DNA of 64,000 bases from Raoultibacter phocaeensis. GTDB taxonomy: Bacteria > Actinomycetota > Coriobacteriia > Coriobacteriales > Eggerthellaceae. The stretch is from assembly GCF_901411515.1 (NCBI RefSeq), contig NZ_CABDUX010000002.1, positions 1,240,001-1,304,000 of the forward strand, written 5' to 3'. How positions within the stretch are numbered: position 1 is the first letter of the stretch; each line of letters begins with the position of its first letter. Position numbers and translations under genes: made by a program. Below the pieces are notes generated by a model. It was not told the origin of the DNA. It was given only the letters and a program-made list of their open reading frames with translations, and ran no database searches. Shown here piece by piece: positions 23,864-33,712 of this stretch.

Positions 23864-26443
23864 CTACCTTCCTTCCTCGATGATGCAGGATTCGGCCACG
23901 TGACCCGTGTCCTTGTCGTAGAACTTCGCAAACTCGACCGGATACTGCTTGGCAAGCTCGAACACGTCGACTTTCGCGATGTTGATCAGGAAGCTGTTCG
24001 TAACCTCGCCGGGGCAGTTCTTCGACGTGGTGTTGGACGGGCAGATGAGGTTGTTCGCGCCGCCGCGGTCGAACTCGCCGATGACGATGCTGTCGACGCG
24101 CGCGCCGTGGTCCTGGTACAGCGCGCCCGGGATCACGCGCTCGCTCAGGCGCACGCCGCCCAAAACGGCACCGCGCTCGTTGAATATCTTGCAGATGTCG
24201 CCGTCGTGCAGGTTCAAGCGGCCGGCATCCAGGGGGTTGACCCAGATGGGTTCGTACATATAGCCGTCGGGGCCTTTGACCTTGCAGGTCTCGAACTCGC
24301 GCATCCAGGTGTTGTCGTCGTTGTTCGCATGCACGCGCCAACGGGGGTGGTTCGTGATGAGCAAAAACGGATACTCTTTTGCGCGGGGATGCAGCAGGCT
24401 CTCGGTATGGGATTCCCCGTACGGCACGAAGTGCGGAACGGGGGGACGCTCGACGTCGTCGGGATAATGCTCGGCGAGCGCGGTGGAGTAGAACTCGACC
24501 TTGCCGGTCGGTGTGGACAGCGGCTCGCTATCGGGATCCTCATACCACGGACGCATGTGCAGGCGGTCGTTTTCCCAGTTCTCGGCGGTGGGAACGACGA
24601 AATAGCCCTTCTCCATCCACTCTTCGTAGGTGAGGTACTTCTCGCATCCGGAGTTCTCGAAGCCCTTCTTGATGAGCTCTTCCTCGGTGCCCTCGGCGTA
24701 CTGCTCGTACAGACCGAGCTTCTTGGCCACCTCGCCCACGGCCTCCCAGTCGGAAAGGGACTCGCCGACATGGGGGACGGCCTGCTCTTCATGGAGGATC
24801 ATGTTGTATTGACCGGAGAACAGGTCGGCGGAGATGTCGTTGACCTCAAGCTTCGTGGTGGTGGGAAGAATGATGTCCGCGAACAGGGCGTCGTTCTCGA
24901 GCCACGGGTGCTGGGCGACGATGAACTGCAGGTTCGGATGGCGCAGGGCGCGCTGCATCTCGTTGCCGCCGTTCCAGCAGGTCTGCCAGCAGGGGCTGTC
25001 GGTCCAAATCATATGGATCTCGCCGGCTCCGGGCTGCGGGAAGTCCCATTCGATGAACTGGTCCTGAGCGGGCATGCCCGCGATGACGTGACCGCCCGAC
25101 CAATGGACCGGCGGGTTCATGATGGCCTGGGGGATGAGCGTCTTCGGGATGAAGTTCACCGGCTCGGTGAGCATGGCCCAGCCGTGGTACACGGAGTTCA
25201 TGTCGGGCTGGAGCTCGCAGCGCGGGAAGGGGTAGATGTCATCGATTCCGAACAGGCCGACGTCCATGAAGTTGATCTGCCCGGCACCGGGCTTGCCGAG
25301 CTGCTGCATGGTGAGCAGGCAGACTTCCAACCGGGCGGGCTCGCTCGAATACGCGGCGCGGATGAGGCCGCCGCCCGCGCAGTGGCCGATCGACACGGCG
25401 TGCTTCGCCCAGTAGCGGGCAAGCGCCTTGATCTGGCGGGCCGAGACGCCAGTGATGGGGGCAGCCCATGCCGGAGTCTTCGCAACGCCGTCCTCCCCGC
25501 CCAGAATGTAGCGCTCGAACCAGTCGAAGCCGACGGAGTGCGATTCGACCCACGCGCGGTCGTAGAGGCCCTCCTTCATCCACACGTACGCGATGGCGCA
25601 CTGCAGCGCGGCGTCGGTGTTGGGAAGCACGGGAATCCACTTGTCGGCGTGGGCTGCAGCGGCGTAGTTCAGGTCGGGAGTGATGAATATCTGCTTGATG
25701 CCGGCCTCGGTGAAGAAGCTTTCGACGCGGCCGGGCATCATGCCGCCCCATCCCCACGGCGTGGTTTCGGGATCGCCCGACCACATGATCACGCAGTCGC
25801 CGTTCTCGGCGATATCCTTGAAGAGGTTCTCGGTATGGGCCTGCTTGCCGACGGGGTCCATGCCCCAGATGTGCTTGGCTCCCCAAGTCCAACCTTCCCA
25901 CGAATCGGGCTGGCGGGCTTGCAGGGTGTAGCCGCCTAAAAGATCGAGGAGCTTGCCCGGGCAGCCGTGCGCAGCGTGGATGATCTTCGATTCGCCGTGG
26001 CCGTCGATCTGGGCCAGCACGGCGAAGGGACCGTATTCGCCGTAGATGCGCTTCAACTCCGAGGCGATGATGTCGGTAGCCTCGTCCCAGCTGATGCGCA
26101 CGTACTTGGCTTCGCCGCGGGTTTCGGGATGGCGCTCGCCGTTCGGATCCCAATCGACGCGCTTGAGCGGATAGGGCACGCGGTTCTTCGAGTAGACGCG
26201 CTTCTTGTACGCGTACTGCAAGGGGGTGGGAAGCGTACGGGTCTTCGGCTCGAGCACCGCCCCGTTGCGGGCCGTGATCTTCCAGGGACGCATGCTCTCG
26301 TACTCGTATTTCTCATCGTAGTGCATGGGGCGTATCCGCAGGATCTTCCCGTCTTTCACATCGACGGCAGCGGAGTTGGAGCCCAATCCGAAGCCGCAGA
26401 GACCCAAAGATTTGTATACCGTTTTGCCACCGGTTTCTGGCAT
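23864..26443 (-). CDS. Transhydroxylase/catechol-dehydroxylase-type Mo enzyme, large subunit
   Basis: 859 residues from ATG 26443 (AAGGAG upstream), very close in length to the 875-residue transhydroxylase large subunit. There is no N-terminal FeS motif. His149 (GHGESK) and Asp180-Ser181 (QPDSWEGW) match the catalytic His/Asp and Mo-ligand Ser of that family. The substrate-channel and dinucleotide-binding regions are complete. It pairs with the small subunit at 23038-23859. Known relatives move hydroxyl groups between phenols, and related gut Eggerthellaceae enzymes remove a catechol hydroxyl. Which reaction applies here is not decidable from sequence. It is divergent from the LuxR regulator at 26820. 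Confidence 0.9.
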   Translation of the reverse strand: MPETGGKTVYKSLGLCGFGLGSNSAAVDVKDGKILRIRPMHYDEKYEYESMRPWKITARNGAVLEPKTRTLPTPLQYAYKKRVYSKNRVPYPLKRVDWDPNGERHPETRGEAKYVRISWDEATDIIASELKRIYGEYGPFAVLAQIDGHGESKIIHAAHGCPGKLLDLLGGYTLQARQPDSWEGWTWGAKHIWGMDPVGKQAHTENLFKDIAENGDCVIMWSGDPETTPWGWGGMMPGRVESFFTEAGIKQIFITPDLNYAAAAHADKWIPVLPNTDAALQCAIAYVWMKEGLYDRAWVESHSVGFDWFERYILGGEDGVAKTPAWAAPITGVSARQIKALARYWAKHAVSIGHCAGGGLIRAAYSSEPARLEVCLLTMQQLGKPGAGQINFMDVGLFGIDDIYPFPRCELQPDMNSVYHGWAMLTEPVNFIPKTLIPQAIMNPPVHWSGGHVIAGMPAQDQFIEWDFPQPGAGEIHMIWTDSPCWQTCWNGGNEMQRALRHPNLQFIVAQHPWLENDALFADIILPTTTKLEVNDISADLFSGQYNMILHEEQAVPHVGESLSDWEAVGEVAKKLGLYEQYAEGTEEELIKKGFENSGCEKYLTYEEWMEKGYFVVPTAENWENDRLHMRPWYEDPDSEPLSTPTGKVEFYSTALAEHYPDDVERPPVPHFVPYGESHTESLLHPRAKEYPFLLITNHPRWRVHANNDDNTWMREFETCKVKGPDGYMYEPIWVNPLDAGRLNLHDGDICKIFNERGAVLGGVRLSERVIPGALYQDHGARVDSIVIGEFDRGGANNLICPSNTTSKNCPGEVTNSFLINIAKVDVFELAKQYPVEFAKFYDKDTGHVAESCIIEEGR

Positions 26444-26819
26444 TGCTTCTCCTTCCTCAAGACTTTCGTTCGCACGATGCATCCCTGTCGCTTTTCGCGC
26501 TCAGCGGGTAACGGGGCGCACCCGTCAGGCATCCTGCTTTCCTTCGACTGCTTGGTTTTCGCATGATCTCAAAGCAAACAAGCAAGCGCGCCGTCTGCGT
26601 TGCCGCAAGACGAAAACGCGCCTCTCCCCCTTTCGCCGCCTTGTGTAGTATGATGGTGCCGGCGCTTTTGCCGAAGCCCGGCGCCCCAGGCGCGTCTGCC
26701 AGGACGGAACCTCGTTCGAGTGTATAGGCCCCAGCCCCGACGGGCTATACCTCGATTCGCTTGAAAGACCCCGGATGCATACCGCATGCTGAGGTAATCG
26801 CCGAGTTGAAGGACGAACT
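26444..26819. promoter_or_regulatory. Divergent promoter region between Mo enzyme and LuxR regulator
   Basis: These 376 bp hold no gene. They must contain the promoters for both divergent units. I see no clear palindromic operator; the most AT-rich candidate -10 is TAGTATGAT near 26646 on the plus strand. Confidence 0.45.
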
Positions 26820-28493
26820 ATGGAAGCCAAGAAACCGAAAGACGCCGCCGCAAAAACTGCCTCGTCCCCGCACAACGCAACGATGTCCCCCGTCTTGCAA
26901 GCCCCCGTCCGCACGACGAGCCGAACGGCCGCCGACCCCATCGGCGCCGAGCCGGAAAAGGAAGGCGAGCCGCCCGCATGGGCGCGCTACACCAACATCC
27001 CCTTCAGGCTCTTGGGCTACGGGATCTTGATGGGATGGCATTTTCTGCTCATCTACTTCTCGACGGCTGCGGCCGCAACCGAACCCGATGCGCACGTGCT
27101 CCTTCTGCGGCAGCTCACCTTGAACGCCGCCTTGGCGGTAACGTTCATCGGCCTCTCGCTGACGGGACGGGCGCCTCAGGTTTTGAAACCGCTTCTCTCC
27201 CTACCCGCGATATCGGGGGTGGCGGCAACGGGCACCGCCGCAACGGCGGGAATCATATACGCGCAGCTCTTCGGAGCGAACATCGCCACCGTCGCATGCA
27301 TGGCCGTCGCAGGAGCCTCCGAGGGGCTGCTGCTGTTCGCGTGGCTGCACTTCTACTCCGAAACGGAGACGAACTACGCAACGCAATACATCGCGACCTC
27401 GATCGTCATCGGCGCGTTGGCGGCGTTCTTCATACGCCATCTCACCGTCGAGATCGCGTGGGGCTGCTTCGTAACGCTGCCTGCGATATCGGCCGCCATG
27501 CTCGCGATCAGCATCCGCCAAACGCCCGTCCGCAGCGCCGACCGCGGGGGACGCGGACTGACCGACCACAAAGGCGCCGTGCGCCCGCTTGTCGCCTGCG
27601 CGGCGAACCTTGCCGTGTTCAGCGCGGCGTTCGGCTTTCTACAGGGAAGCATACTGCCCGACGGCAACACCGTTTTGGCCGCCTTCACCCCCAATGCGGC
27701 CATCGGCGCGGCCGCTGCCGGGGCGATGGCCATGGTGGTATACAGGAAGATAGCGGGTAGGCGGGCACCCGAGTTGCTGCGCCGGGTGTCCATCGTGGTG
27801 TTCGCGGCCGGCGTCATGGGGGCGGTATACCCCTGGGCCCCCGCGAAGGAGATCGCGGGGATGGCCATCATGGCCGGCTTCATGATCGTCGACATCACAA
27901 GCCTCGTGCACGTCGTGAAGGTCATTCGCTCCTACGACATAGCCTCGGCGTTCGCCATCGGGCTCAATCGCGCGGTCGAGTACTCCGCGTTCGGCGTATC
28001 CATCGCGGCGGGAGCGCTGCTCGCCCGCACGGCGGGAGCCGACCCCCTGTATCCGCTTTACGTGGGCGGCGCGGTGACGATACTCACGCTGGCCTACGTC
28101 ATGGCGTGCATGGGCGGCGGCCCCCTCGACTGGATCGCTTCCCTGTTTCCGGAAAAGGCGCTTGCCGAAGAGGGCGAGGAAACGCTCTCTTCATCCCCTC
28201 ATGGGGCGGCTGCCTCCAACGCTCCTTGCGATGCCAGGCCCGGACAGCTGACGCTCGGATACTTCAGGCTGAAGTGCCGCGCGGTGTGCGAGCAGTCCAA
28301 CCTCTCGCCGCGCGAATCGGAGGTGCTCGTGCTCATGGCGAAGGGGCGCAACGCCGAGTACATACAAAACGCCCTGACGATATCGAACTACACCGCGAGA
28401 ACGCACATCGCCAACGTCTATCGCAAGTGCGACGTTCACTCGCTTCAGGAGCTCATCGACAAAGTCGAGCAAACCGACGTCGAAAACGCCTGA
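26820..28493 (+). CDS. LuxR-family regulator with N-terminal multi-helix membrane domain
   Basis: 557 residues. A polar N-terminus of about 60 residues (longer than in the two paralogs here) is followed by about twelve membrane segments, a linker, and a LuxR helix-turn-helix (LSPRESEVLVLMAKGRNAEY ... YTARTHIANVYRKCDV). It is divergent from the two-subunit transhydroxylase-like enzyme and is its likely regulator. The start at 26820 is the first ATG after a promoter-like region; a later start near the first membrane helix is possible. Confidence 0.87.
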   Translation: MEAKKPKDAAAKTASSPHNATMSPVLQAPVRTTSRTAADPIGAEPEKEGEPPAWARYTNIPFRLLGYGILMGWHFLLIYFSTAAAATEPDAHVLLLRQLTLNAALAVTFIGLSLTGRAPQVLKPLLSLPAISGVAATGTAATAGIIYAQLFGANIATVACMAVAGASEGLLLFAWLHFYSETETNYATQYIATSIVIGALAAFFIRHLTVEIAWGCFVTLPAISAAMLAISIRQTPVRSADRGGRGLTDHKGAVRPLVACAANLAVFSAAFGFLQGSILPDGNTVLAAFTPNAAIGAAAAGAMAMVVYRKIAGRRAPELLRRVSIVVFAAGVMGAVYPWAPAKEIAGMAIMAGFMIVDITSLVHVVKVIRSYDIASAFAIGLNRAVEYSAFGVSIAAGALLARTAGADPLYPLYVGGAVTILTLAYVMACMGGGPLDWIASLFPEKALAEEGEETLSSSPHGAAASNAPCDARPGQLTLGYFRLKCRAVCEQSNLSPRESEVLVLMAKGRNAEYIQNALTISNYTARTHIANVYRKCDVHSLQELIDKVEQTDVENA

Positions 28494-28673
28494 AGAGCAG
28501 CATCGTTTCCTTCCGCCTACTGCTTCTTGCGTGAGGCGAAACCGCATTTAACGCAAGCCGCTCGATGCCGTTTAGGCGCAGGGCGGCTATAGTTTTGCCA
28601 TGGGTTGCTCTGCCAGGACAGCGCCGTTGAGTCGCACTTCACAACAACGTCACTCGAAAAGCTGGGAGGTACC

Positions 28674-29879
28674 ATGAGCGAGAAAGATCAATCGTTTTCC
28701 ATGGGTCGTCGATGGTTGGTTTTCTCCATCGTCTTCATCATCGGAATTCTGTCGGCGTACAGCATGTTCAAAGCGCCGCCTTTGTTTTCGACGATCATTC
28801 CCGAACTCGGATTCACTGACGAGAACATCGGATGGGTCATGTCTATGTTCTCGATCATCGGCGTCGTGCTTGCATTCCCGGCAGGCGCGATCCTCGCAAA
28901 GCTGGGTATCAAAAAGAGCCTCGTCATCACTGCCGCGAGTTTGGCCATCGGCAGCGCAATAGGGGCCGTAGCCAACGATGTTCCGGTTCTTTTGGCTTCG
29001 CGTTTCATCGAGGGAATCGGCATGGGCTTGATTTCGGTTGTCGGGCCGGCCGCCATTGCGACCATCATCCCGCGTGCGAAACAGGGTCTGGCGATGGGCA
29101 TTTGGTCGGTATGGTTCCCTGCAGGCACCGTTCTCGCGTTCAACACCGCCCCCGCGCTGGCCGCAAGCCTCGGATGGCGCTCGGTATGGTGGGTCGCCGC
29201 AGCGCTTTGCCTGGCGGCCCTCGTATTCGCGCTGGTATGCTATGCGCAGCCGCCGGCCGAGAAGGTCGAAGAAGGGCACGTTGCGGGAGGCATCACACGC
29301 AAGCCCGACATGTTCAGCATCATGATGGTCGCCATAGCGTTCATGACATGGAACGCATTCAACGCCGGTGCCATCAGCAGCTTTTACCCCACGTTTTTGG
29401 CCGACGTCCATGCGATGGACCCCCAAACGTCGGGCTTCGTCGCAAGTATCACTAACCTGTGCGTACTGGCGCTCGGCCCCATCTCGGGCATCGTATCGGA
29501 CAAGCTCGGCACGCGCAAAGGACTGCTCGTGTTCGCATTCGTGGGAGCAGTCGTATTCTTGACGTTCGGTTTCTCCGACAACCTCGCGCTCATCTACGTG
29601 TTCGTGATCGGGTTCGCATTCTTCTCGGCGTCGTGCGCGACGGGCACGTTCTCCATCATCCCCGAGCTCACGCACCAGCCCGAAAAGATCGGATTCAGCA
29701 TGGCCATCGTCGCATTTCTGCAAAATCTCGGCATCGTCATCGGCTCGGCCGTCTTCCCGGTAGTCGCCGCCGGACTTGCCTGGGACTGGAACACCGCCTC
29801 GCTCGCATTCTGCGTACCGCTGGCTGTCGTCGGATTGATCTGCGTCATCCTCGTACGCGAGAAAGCGAACCGCAGCTGA
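28674..29879 (+). CDS. MFS transporter
   Basis: 401 residues from ATG 28674, with GGGAGG 6 bases upstream. Twelve predicted helices, with the family motif A region around FPAGAILAKLGIKKS between helices 2 and 3. It opens a plus-strand cluster: this gene, a 77-residue protein, and the DmsAB-like pair, ending at a strong terminator. It probably moves the substrate or product of that enzyme. Confidence 0.85.
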   Translation: MSEKDQSFSMGRRWLVFSIVFIIGILSAYSMFKAPPLFSTIIPELGFTDENIGWVMSMFSIIGVVLAFPAGAILAKLGIKKSLVITAASLAIGSAIGAVANDVPVLLASRFIEGIGMGLISVVGPAAIATIIPRAKQGLAMGIWSVWFPAGTVLAFNTAPALAASLGWRSVWWVAAALCLAALVFALVCYAQPPAEKVEEGHVAGGITRKPDMFSIMMVAIAFMTWNAFNAGAISSFYPTFLADVHAMDPQTSGFVASITNLCVLALGPISGIVSDKLGTRKGLLVFAFVGAVVFLTFGFSDNLALIYVFVIGFAFFSASCATGTFSIIPELTHQPEKIGFSMAIVAFLQNLGIVIGSAVFPVVAAGLAWDWNTASLAFCVPLAVVGLICVILVREKANRS

Positions 29880-29977
29880 TCGACGCGGATTCGAACCCTT
29901 TGGCCGCTTTGGCTCACCTGCGAAGCCTCCGTGCGCAGCGCAGTTGGGCAGGTTGATTTCGACAGAAGGAGGTAGGT

Positions 29978-30211
29978 ATGGACCGAGCGGAATTCATGGC
30001 ACTGGACCCGTCAAAGAAGGCCGAAAAGCTGAACGCGCTTATCGCCGAAGGCAAAAGCCAAAAGGAAGCTATGGATGCCTGCAACGTCACCATCAGGGAT
30101 CTCATGGCGACGCAGGTGCTTTTTTCAAAATCAGAAGGAGCATTCATCTCCAAAGCAGTGGGTGGTTTTTCGAACTTCCACAGCGATACGACCGCCGAAG
30201 CTGCAAAGTAA
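29978..30211 (+). CDS. Small protein of unknown function, 77 residues
   Basis: Preceded by AGAAGGAGG, an excellent ribosome-binding site, and located between the MFS and the Mo-enzyme genes. The first 45 residues are helical and charged; QKEAMDACNVTIRDLM has the spacing of a helix-turn-helix but is too short to call. The rest is Ser/Gly/Phe-rich without motifs. There is one cysteine, so it is not a ferredoxin. It could be a chaperone or a small regulator of the enzyme; I do not recognise a family. Confidence 0.7.
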   Translation: MDRAEFMALDPSKKAEKLNALIAEGKSQKEAMDACNVTIRDLMATQVLFSKSEGAFISKAVGGFSNFHSDTTAEAAK

Positions 30212-30340
30212 TGGTTTTTTGCGATTGCGGAAGCCACGCGCATCCAGCTGAGTTGTCTGCGTAACCGCTGGTCAAGCGATGGTTATCCCGTATCGCATGA
30301 GTATTCTTTTTATCGCATTGCCGATAAGAGAGGAGGCACA

Positions 30341-32842
30341 ATGTCAAGAGAATCGATCGTAGAAAAGCTGAGCGAGCGCCATGAGGGGGTGGAGCATTTC
30401 TACACCACGTGCCACAACAACGGTTGCTGGGATGCAACCTGCCTCATAAAGTGCAGCGTGAAAGACGGCAAGATCGTCTCCATCGAGCCGGACGATTCCG
30501 TGAATGCGGGCGTTGCGCGCGAAGATGACGACGAACAAGCCGTGCAGACCGGCATGCTCCAAGCCCGCGCGTGCCCCATGGGGCACGCATGGCGCCAGGA
30601 GCTGTACTCCGAAGATCGCCTGCTGTACCCCATGAAACGCGTCGGCGAAAAAGGCGCGGGCAAAGGCCACTTCGAACGCATCTCCTGGGAGGAGGCGCTC
30701 GACACCATCGCGAGCAAGATGAAGCAGATGGCGGAAGAGAACCCCGACAACCCGTGGCTGTACTACTGCTATTACGTAGCGTTCGAAAGCTCCGATTTTC
30801 CGTTCGCATCCTACATGCCCGGCACCATCACCGGCTGGGGCGACCATTCCACCTCAGGCGGTGCTGCAGCTGAAGATTTCCATCTGGGCGTTCGCCTGAC
30901 CGACATCCTGATCAAAGGCACAAGCGACGCTTACCCCGGCTTCGAGGCTCCCGACCTGCTGAACTCCAAGCTGGTTGTTCTCTGGGGCTTCGATCCCATG
31001 GTCGCCTGGTTCGGTCATGTTCCCTACTACATGAAGCTCGCCCAGGAACGCGGCTGCAAGTTCATCCTGATCGATCCGGTATACAACGTCAGCGCCGAAT
31101 GCCTGGGCGCCCAGTGGATTCCCATCCGCCCCGGCACCGACACCGCGTTCGGCCTCGCTGTCGCCCACGTCCTCTATACCGAGGATCTCTACGACCACGA
31201 CTATGTTGCCGAGTGGGTCGAACCCGAGGGGTTCGAAGCATGGCGCACATACATTGTCGGCGAAGTCGACGGCGTGGAGCACACCCCTGAGTGGGCCGAG
31301 CCTATCTGCGGCATCCCCGCCGAGACCATCCGTGAATTCGCTCGCTACTACGCATCTATGAAACCTGTACACCTCCAGCAGATGTACGGCGTCTCGAAGC
31401 GCAACCTGGGCGATTACGCAGCGGCGGTCGCCATGCTCCTTCAAGCCATGACCGGCAACCTCTCCATTCCGGGCGGCTGCGAAGGCGGCGGCGCGTCTCT
31501 GGTAACCCAGCCTCGCGTGTTCCCCCCGGTTCCCGACACCGGCCAGATCAAGGGCGACGTGGTAAATCCCATCACGAACAATAACAACAAGGTCACCGAG
31601 ATCATGCACTGCCAGAAGCTCTACGCTGCCGGCGAGATCACCGAAGAGGAGTTCCGTCGGCGCATCGGCTGCCCGAAGGGAAGCCCGCTTCCCAACCTCA
31701 AGATGGCCATCATCCCGAACAACTACATCAACAACCAGCACGATGTTTCCAAGCGCATGGCAGGGTTCGCCGACATGGAGTTTTCCTGGGGCTGGCAGTA
31801 CTTCCCCGACCAGCCGTCCATCGAGTTTCTGGACATCGTGCTCCCGTCCCCGATCATCCAATTCGAATCCACCGACATGCACTTCTTCGGCATCAACCGC
31901 TACTGGGGCGCACCGGCCGGTATGCAGAACTACTTTTTGTTCGCAGGCAAGGGCGTCAATCCCCCGGGCGAGATCCGCTCGAAGGATTGGGTGTGGATGG
32001 AGCTGGCGCGCCGCCTCGGCTTCGCCGACAAGTACTGCCCGAAGATGCTGGACGTCACCGATTGGCGCGATTGGGACGAGCAGGTCATCGAGCGCATCTA
32101 CAAACCCGCATACGAGGAGTGGGCCAAAGACGAGACCGGGATGCTGGAATACAGCGGGGTCGTGCCGCCCTCGTGGGAGGAGTTCCAGAAGATGCCGATC
32201 ATCCGCGTTCCCGGCGAACCCGGCGAATGGTTCCATCCCTTCAAGAACACTATCCCGTGGGGCAGGTCTCCCTTCAAAACGCCTTCCGGCAAGATCGAAT
32301 TCGAAAGCTCGTACGTGAAGAACACCGATCTGACCCAAACCCGTTACGGCGGAAAGATGGACGCCTATCCCCGCTGGCAGCCGACCTACCAGGATCTACC
32401 CGCAAACGACAGCTACTACCATCCGTGGACGAAGAACTACCCGCTGTCGATGGTCACCCCAGTTTCCACGTACCGCCAGCACTCCTCAAACGACCGGAAC
32501 CCTTGGCTGAAGGGCGATTGCTACGATCACATGGTTCGCATGTCACCGGCAGATGCGGCGGACCGCGGCATCAAGACCGGCGACCGTGTTTTGGTATACA
32601 ACCAGTTCGGCGAAGTGGAGATCACCGCATACGTCTCATCCAAGCTGCTTCCCGGCACAGTATCCATCGGCCACGGCGAGTGGTCCCGGTTTGACAACGT
32701 CCGCAAGTCCAAGCTCATGCCCTACGGCATCGACACTGCGGGCAACTGCAACCTCCTCATCGGGGATACGCATCTGCCCCATGTTGTAGGAGCGCTGCTG
32801 ACAGCAGGTCTTGTGGAAATCAGGAAGGTAGGCGATGAGTAA
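30341..32842 (+). CDS. DMSO-reductase-family molybdopterin oxidoreductase, catalytic subunit
   Basis: 833 residues. Cysteines at 24, 29, 34 and 38 (CHNNGCWDATCLIKC), with Cys78 in ARACPMGH, supply the N-terminal [4Fe-4S] site. WGDHSTSGG is the probable active-site region with a Ser or Thr ligand. The C-terminal dinucleotide-binding domain is complete. There is no twin-arginine signal, so it should be cytoplasmic, unlike classical DmsA. It is coupled by a TAATG overlap to a DmsB-like subunit, and no DmsC-type anchor follows. GAGGAGG precedes the ATG. The oxidant or substrate is unknown. Confidence 0.9.
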   Translation: MSRESIVEKLSERHEGVEHFYTTCHNNGCWDATCLIKCSVKDGKIVSIEPDDSVNAGVAREDDDEQAVQTGMLQARACPMGHAWRQELYSEDRLLYPMKRVGEKGAGKGHFERISWEEALDTIASKMKQMAEENPDNPWLYYCYYVAFESSDFPFASYMPGTITGWGDHSTSGGAAAEDFHLGVRLTDILIKGTSDAYPGFEAPDLLNSKLVVLWGFDPMVAWFGHVPYYMKLAQERGCKFILIDPVYNVSAECLGAQWIPIRPGTDTAFGLAVAHVLYTEDLYDHDYVAEWVEPEGFEAWRTYIVGEVDGVEHTPEWAEPICGIPAETIREFARYYASMKPVHLQQMYGVSKRNLGDYAAAVAMLLQAMTGNLSIPGGCEGGGASLVTQPRVFPPVPDTGQIKGDVVNPITNNNNKVTEIMHCQKLYAAGEITEEEFRRRIGCPKGSPLPNLKMAIIPNNYINNQHDVSKRMAGFADMEFSWGWQYFPDQPSIEFLDIVLPSPIIQFESTDMHFFGINRYWGAPAGMQNYFLFAGKGVNPPGEIRSKDWVWMELARRLGFADKYCPKMLDVTDWRDWDEQVIERIYKPAYEEWAKDETGMLEYSGVVPPSWEEFQKMPIIRVPGEPGEWFHPFKNTIPWGRSPFKTPSGKIEFESSYVKNTDLTQTRYGGKMDAYPRWQPTYQDLPANDSYYHPWTKNYPLSMVTPVSTYRQHSSNDRNPWLKGDCYDHMVRMSPADAADRGIKTGDRVLVYNQFGEVEITAYVSSKLLPGTVSIGHGEWSRFDNVRKSKLMPYGIDTAGNCNLLIGDTHLPHVVGALLTAGLVEIRKVGDE

Positions 32843-33585
32843 TGACGCAGTACGGTTTTTACTTCGACCAGGGCAGATGCTATGGCTGCAAAGCCTGCAC
32901 CGTCGCGTGCAAGGATTGGAACGATATCGAGCCCGGGCCAGAAAAGTGGATGAGCGTGTACATGTGGGAGAAGGGCACGTTCCCGAATACCTCTATCGGG
33001 ATCCTGGCGTTCAACTGCGGCCATTGCGATAACCCGGTATGTGTTTCCGCCTGCGATCGGGGAGCTGTGTTCAAGGAAGAGAAGTACGGTGCTGTCTTGG
33101 TCGATCAAGACTTGTGCGAGGGCGACCGCAACTGTTTTGCAGCATGCCCCTACGGTGCTCCGAAGTTCGCGAGCGACGATGCCGGCACCAAGATGAGCAA
33201 GTGCACCATGTGCATCGACCGTCTTGAGAAAGGCGAGCTGCCCACCTGCGTGGCGGCGTGTCCGATGCGCGCCTTGGATTTCGGCCCCATCGACGAGCTG
33301 GTCGAGAAGTACGGCGACATTCGCCAGATCGAGACGATGCCCTCTGCCGACATCACGACCCCCAACTGGATCGCGAAGCCGAACCCGCCCAAGGAGCAGC
33401 TGATTCCCTACGATGTTGAAAAGGCAATCGAACTTACCAAACCGCGCACGAAGACCGACGATGTGTACTCCGACATCAAGAACCTCACGGAATTCGAAAG
33501 CGACGTCATCTGCGCAACCGAACTGTGTATGAAGAACGCCACCGTCGCTGAAGTGATGGCCGCTACGTCAAGCGACCAAGGATAA
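32842..33585 (+). CDS. DmsB-like four-cluster ferredoxin subunit
   Basis: 247 residues with the usual four cysteine groups: CYGCKACTVAC (residues 13-23), CGHCDNPVCVSAC, a third group CEGDRNCFAACPYG, and CTMCIDRLEKGELPTCVAAC. The third group has an altered first CxxC spacing. The C-terminal 60 residues are a helical tail with two further cysteines. It should relay electrons to the Mo subunit encoded immediately upstream. The stop codon is followed by a strong intrinsic terminator. Confidence 0.92.
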   Translation: MTQYGFYFDQGRCYGCKACTVACKDWNDIEPGPEKWMSVYMWEKGTFPNTSIGILAFNCGHCDNPVCVSACDRGAVFKEEKYGAVLVDQDLCEGDRNCFAACPYGAPKFASDDAGTKMSKCTMCIDRLEKGELPTCVAACPMRALDFGPIDELVEKYGDIRQIETMPSADITTPNWIAKPNPPKEQLIPYDVEKAIELTKPRTKTDDVYSDIKNLTEFESDVICATELCMKNATVAEVMAATSSDQG

Positions 33586-33601
33586 GGAGCCCGCGTACTC
33601 G

Positions 33602-33638
33602 GGGTGCGGCCTTCAGTTCGGGCCGCACCCTTTTTTGT
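33602..33638 (+). terminator. Strong intrinsic terminator
   Basis: GGGTGCGGCC pairs with GGGCCGCACCC around a short loop and is followed by six T residues, ending the MFS/DmsAB-like cluster. Confidence 0.92.
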
Positions 33639-33712
33639 TTCAGATGCCAGCGATCCTCGCATTCGAGCGACGCTGCGAAACACGGCCGCTATCTGGTGCC
33701 CGAACCCGTTGC

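Noticed and set aside
23777-25939. A 720-residue plus-strand frame
   Set aside because: It is antisense to the transhydroxylase-like large subunit, has no ribosome-binding site and no protein-like pattern; a product of high GC.
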